A stretch of DNA of 64,000 bases. Origin: Hyphomonas pacifica (GTDB taxonomy: Bacteria; Pseudomonadota; Alphaproteobacteria; Caulobacterales; Hyphomonadaceae). The DNA lies in NCBI RefSeq assembly GCF_000682675.1, contig NZ_AWFA01000008.1:1-64000 (forward strand), written 5' to 3'. The translations under genes were made by a program, and so were the position numbers. The notes under the pieces were generated by a model. It saw only the letters and a list, made by a program, of their open reading frames with translations. It searched no databases and was not told the DNA's origin. This document shows, in pieces, positions 62,134 to 64,000 of the stretch (position 1 is the stretch's first letter; each line of letters begins with the position of its first letter).

Positions 62134-63114
62134 ATGGCTGTTTATACTCAAGTTTCCGACGATGCGCTGGCGGCGTATCTCGATGAATATGATCTCGGCA
62201 AGGCCCTGTCTTTCAAGGGCATTGCCGAGGGTGTGGAGAATTCCAACTATTATCTGGAGACCACAAAAGGTCGCTACATTCTCACCTTGTTCGAGAAACG
62301 CGTGAATGCGGATGACCTGCCCTATTTCATTGGCCTGAAACAGCATCTGGCGGCGGGCGGCTTCCCCTGCCCTGAGCCGATCATGGCCAGGGATGGCAAG
62401 GCGCTGCGCACGCTTGAAGGCCGCCCTGCCGTAATCGTGTCCTTCCTGGACGGCCTGTCGCCCAAACGGCCCAATCCGGTCCAGTGTCGCGGCATTGGTG
62501 AAGGCCTCGCGCGAATGCACGTCGCCCTCGCCGACTATGACAAGACGCGTGAGAACAGTCTCGGCCCTGCCGCCTGGCCGCGCCTCTGGAAAGGCCAGTC
62601 GGAACAGGCCGACGCCCTGCACCCCGGCCTGTCCGGTCTGATCGACGAGGCCCTCACCGACATTGCCGAGGCCAAGCCCCAAAGCCTCAGCCTGCCGCGC
62701 GGCACGATCCATGCCGATCTCTTCCCGGACAATGCCTTTTTTCTGGGGGATGACTTCTCCGGCATCATCGATTTCTATTTCGCCTGCACCGACGCGCTTG
62801 CCTATGATCTGGCCATCTGCCTGAACGCCTGGGCGTTTGAGGATGGCGACGGGCGGATGTCAATCGACTACAATTTCTCCAAAGGCGCCGCCCTGATTGC
62901 TGGCTATGAAAGCGTCCGCCCGCTGGAGCCTGCGGAGCGCGCGGCCCTGCCCCTGCTCGCCCGCGGTGCAGCCCTGCGCTTCTTCCTGACGCGGATGGTC
63001 GACTGGACCACCACACCCGAAGGCGCCCTCGTAAAGCCCAAGAATCCCCTCGAATATGCCGGCCGCCTCGCTTTCCATAGAAAGGTGACCACAGCGGAAG
63101 GATATGGGGCTTGA
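62134..63114 (+). CDS. thrB: Homoserine kinase (ThrB, APH-fold)
   Basis: Start at ATG 62134 (326 aa), the standard MAVYTQVSDDALAAYLDEYD opening. Motifs of the aminoglycoside-phosphotransferase-type homoserine kinase are GIAEGVENSNYYLET, RYILTLFEKRV, the catalytic loop HADLFPDNAFF and the metal-binding GIIDFYFACTDALAYD. It phosphorylates homoserine toward threonine. It starts ten bases after the MFS stop and its stop overlaps the next gene's start. Confidence 0.94.
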   Translation: MAVYTQVSDDALAAYLDEYDLGKALSFKGIAEGVENSNYYLETTKGRYILTLFEKRVNADDLPYFIGLKQHLAAGGFPCPEPIMARDGKALRTLEGRPAVIVSFLDGLSPKRPNPVQCRGIGEGLARMHVALADYDKTRENSLGPAAWPRLWKGQSEQADALHPGLSGLIDEALTDIAEAKPQSLSLPRGTIHADLFPDNAFFLGDDFSGIIDFYFACTDALAYDLAICLNAWAFEDGDGRMSIDYNFSKGAALIAGYESVRPLEPAERAALPLLARGAALRFFLTRMVDWTTTPEGALVKPKNPLEYAGRLAFHRKVTTAEGYGA

Positions 63115-63602
63115 AAGAAGCATGGCGGAGATGGAAGGCGTTGATTGCGGCCAGTCTGATTGCCCCGATCCTCGCGACCACCCTGTCCGCCACACTGCTC
63201 GCCATGCTGGTCTTCCCGGAACTGATCTTTCAGGTTGAGGTCACCTCAGACGTCCATCGCGACGCCAGCCTTCGCGAGGTCGCCACCAGCCTGGTCGGGT
63301 TTGCCCTTATGGGGCTGGCGTTCGGCGTGATGCTCGGCTGGCCCGCCATGATCATTGGCGGAGTGCCCCTGCATGCCTTCCTCGTCCGTATTCACCGGAC
63401 AGGTTTTCTCATCTACGCCCTGAGCGGCGCACTCCTCGGCACGCTCGTCATGCTGGTCTACTTTTTCGGCACAAGCGGGTTTCGCGATCCGGTCAGTGTG
63501 CTGACAAGCGGGCCGATCCTGCTGTCCGGCCCCCTCACCGGCCTGCTGACGGCCGCGCAATTCTGGCTAATCCGCCGTCCAGACCGGATCCTGGTGTCAT
63601 GA
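63111..63602 (+). CDS. Hypothetical membrane protein
   Basis: The 163-residue protein starts with TTG 63111, which overlaps the thrB stop; no closer in-frame ATG is supported. Four hydrophobic helices: LIAPILATTLSATLLAMLVF, LVGFALMGLAFGVMLGWPAM, FLIYALSGALLGTLVMLVYF and GPILLSGPLTGLLTAAQFWL. Family not recognised. The TTG start suggests low or coupled translation. Confidence 0.65.
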   Translation: MKEAWRRWKALIAASLIAPILATTLSATLLAMLVFPELIFQVEVTSDVHRDASLREVATSLVGFALMGLAFGVMLGWPAMIIGGVPLHAFLVRIHRTGFLIYALSGALLGTLVMLVYFFGTSGFRDPVSVLTSGPILLSGPLTGLLTAAQFWLIRRPDRILVS

Positions 63603-64000
63603 CAACTTCCCCCGCCTATGCCAGCCCACAAACGCCACGAAAGATCCAGCGCGTGAAGCTGGGGCTATTGCTCTCGTCTCTTGCGGCCTGTCTCATGGTC
63701 AGCCTGCTGGCAATCATTATCGCTTTTGTCCTGAATACGCTTGGCTTGCTGGGGGACGGTTTGATGCTGGGGTCGCAGCAAGGCTTCTTTAATGGCCTGC
63801 ACTTCGGCCTGATCATGTGCCTTTACAATTTCGTACTGTTCTTCATCACCGTGCCAGCGGCATGGATCGCACTTGGCTTTTCCATCGGGCGCATGCCCCA
63901 CAGACGTATCGCCAAGCGCGGCCCCTATATGCGCTGGGGCGCGATCTGGGGCACAATTCTCGTCGGGGGAACAACCCTAGTTTTCGGCGCCATGGCCGAT
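63599..64000 (+). CDS. Hypothetical membrane protein, partial (runs off window)
   Basis: ATG 63599 overlaps the previous stop (ATGA), and 134 codons stay open to the window edge. The sequence has a short Pro-rich N-terminus, then helices LGLLLSSLAACLMVSLLAII, LIMCLYNFVLFFITVPAAWI and WGAIWGTILVGGTTLVFGAM. It resembles the preceding gene in size class and organisation. The 3' end is not visible. Confidence 0.65.
   Translation, partial: MTTSPAYASPQTPRKIQRVKLGLLLSSLAACLMVSLLAIIIAFVLNTLGLLGDGLMLGSQQGFFNGLHFGLIMCLYNFVLFFITVPAAWIALGFSIGRMPHRRIAKRGPYMRWGAIWGTILVGGTTLVFGAMAD

Noticed and set aside
1-64000. CRISPR arrays, rRNA genes, insertion sequences, integrase
   Set aside because: None seen; no regularly spaced repeats, transposase motifs or tyrosine recombinase in any frame of the window.

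Overview
The window looks like chromosome of a GC-rich alphaproteobacterium of the Caulobacterales/Hyphomonadaceae type (Hyphomonas- or Henriciella-like). The support is indirect: a SpmX-type muramidase with two C-terminal membrane helices, Caulobacter-style TonB receptor and TorF-type porin, a leucine-degradation set, MCC and PCC biotin carboxylases, a perfect TTAA-N7-TTAA CtrA box and a sigma-54-like promoter in front of spmX. No rRNA, CRISPR array, insertion sequence or integrase gene was seen.

Layout. (1) 1-6929: a visibly AT-richer block that behaves like a genomic island in tRNA-Val(TAC). A 31-bp exact copy of the 3' part of the tRNA lies at the window edge and the intact tRNA is at 6854-6929. 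Cargo is a 5'-truncated PI-PLC-like gene, a TonB receptor interrupted by one in-frame TGA, a ROK regulator behind a strong palindromic operator, and a GPH-type sugar symporter. (2) 6930-19600: housekeeping genes lon, an OYE-family oxidoreductase, parE, a PAS-GGDEF cyclase, nadE, a lipoprotein and gltX. (3) 19829-30099: leucine catabolism (liuD, liuC, liuB, liuA) on the minus strand, interleaved with a DUF817 protein, an EF-hand protein, a quinone reductase and a divergent cNMP-patatin protein. (4) 30136-34787: spmX, mgtE, a frameshifted marR, a TPR remnant, tRNA-Leu(GAG) and lipB. (5) 34772-37304: four minus-strand DUF805-type membrane proteins in a row. (6) 37455-48815: pccA, a DUF2157-like protein, a small potassium-channel-like protein, an unknown protein, an SDR, a TorF-like porin, a KefB-like antiporter and an M16 peptidase lipoprotein. 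(7) 48883-58942: MlaC-like protein, tRNA-Leu(TAA), thiolase plus enoyl-CoA hydratase, CinA-like protein, class-C serine hydrolase, OsmC, map, radC, a PKHD hydroxylase and a Gly/Glu-linker lipoprotein. (8) 59089-64000: two tandem spinster-type MFS transporters, thrB and two small membrane proteins, the last one running off the window.

How the parts fit. The Liu enzymes convert isovaleryl-CoA through 3-methylcrotonyl-CoA and methylglutaconyl-CoA to HMG-CoA, and PccA feeds propionyl-CoA into methylmalonyl-CoA. The island cargo reads as outer-membrane uptake, extracellular cleavage, a repressor and an inner-membrane symporter for one unidentified substrate, with two of the four genes apparently decaying. 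The most worthwhile points are the tRNA-bounded island and its operator, the in-frame TGA, SpmX with its sigma-54-like promoter, the CtrA box before parE, and the DUF805 array.
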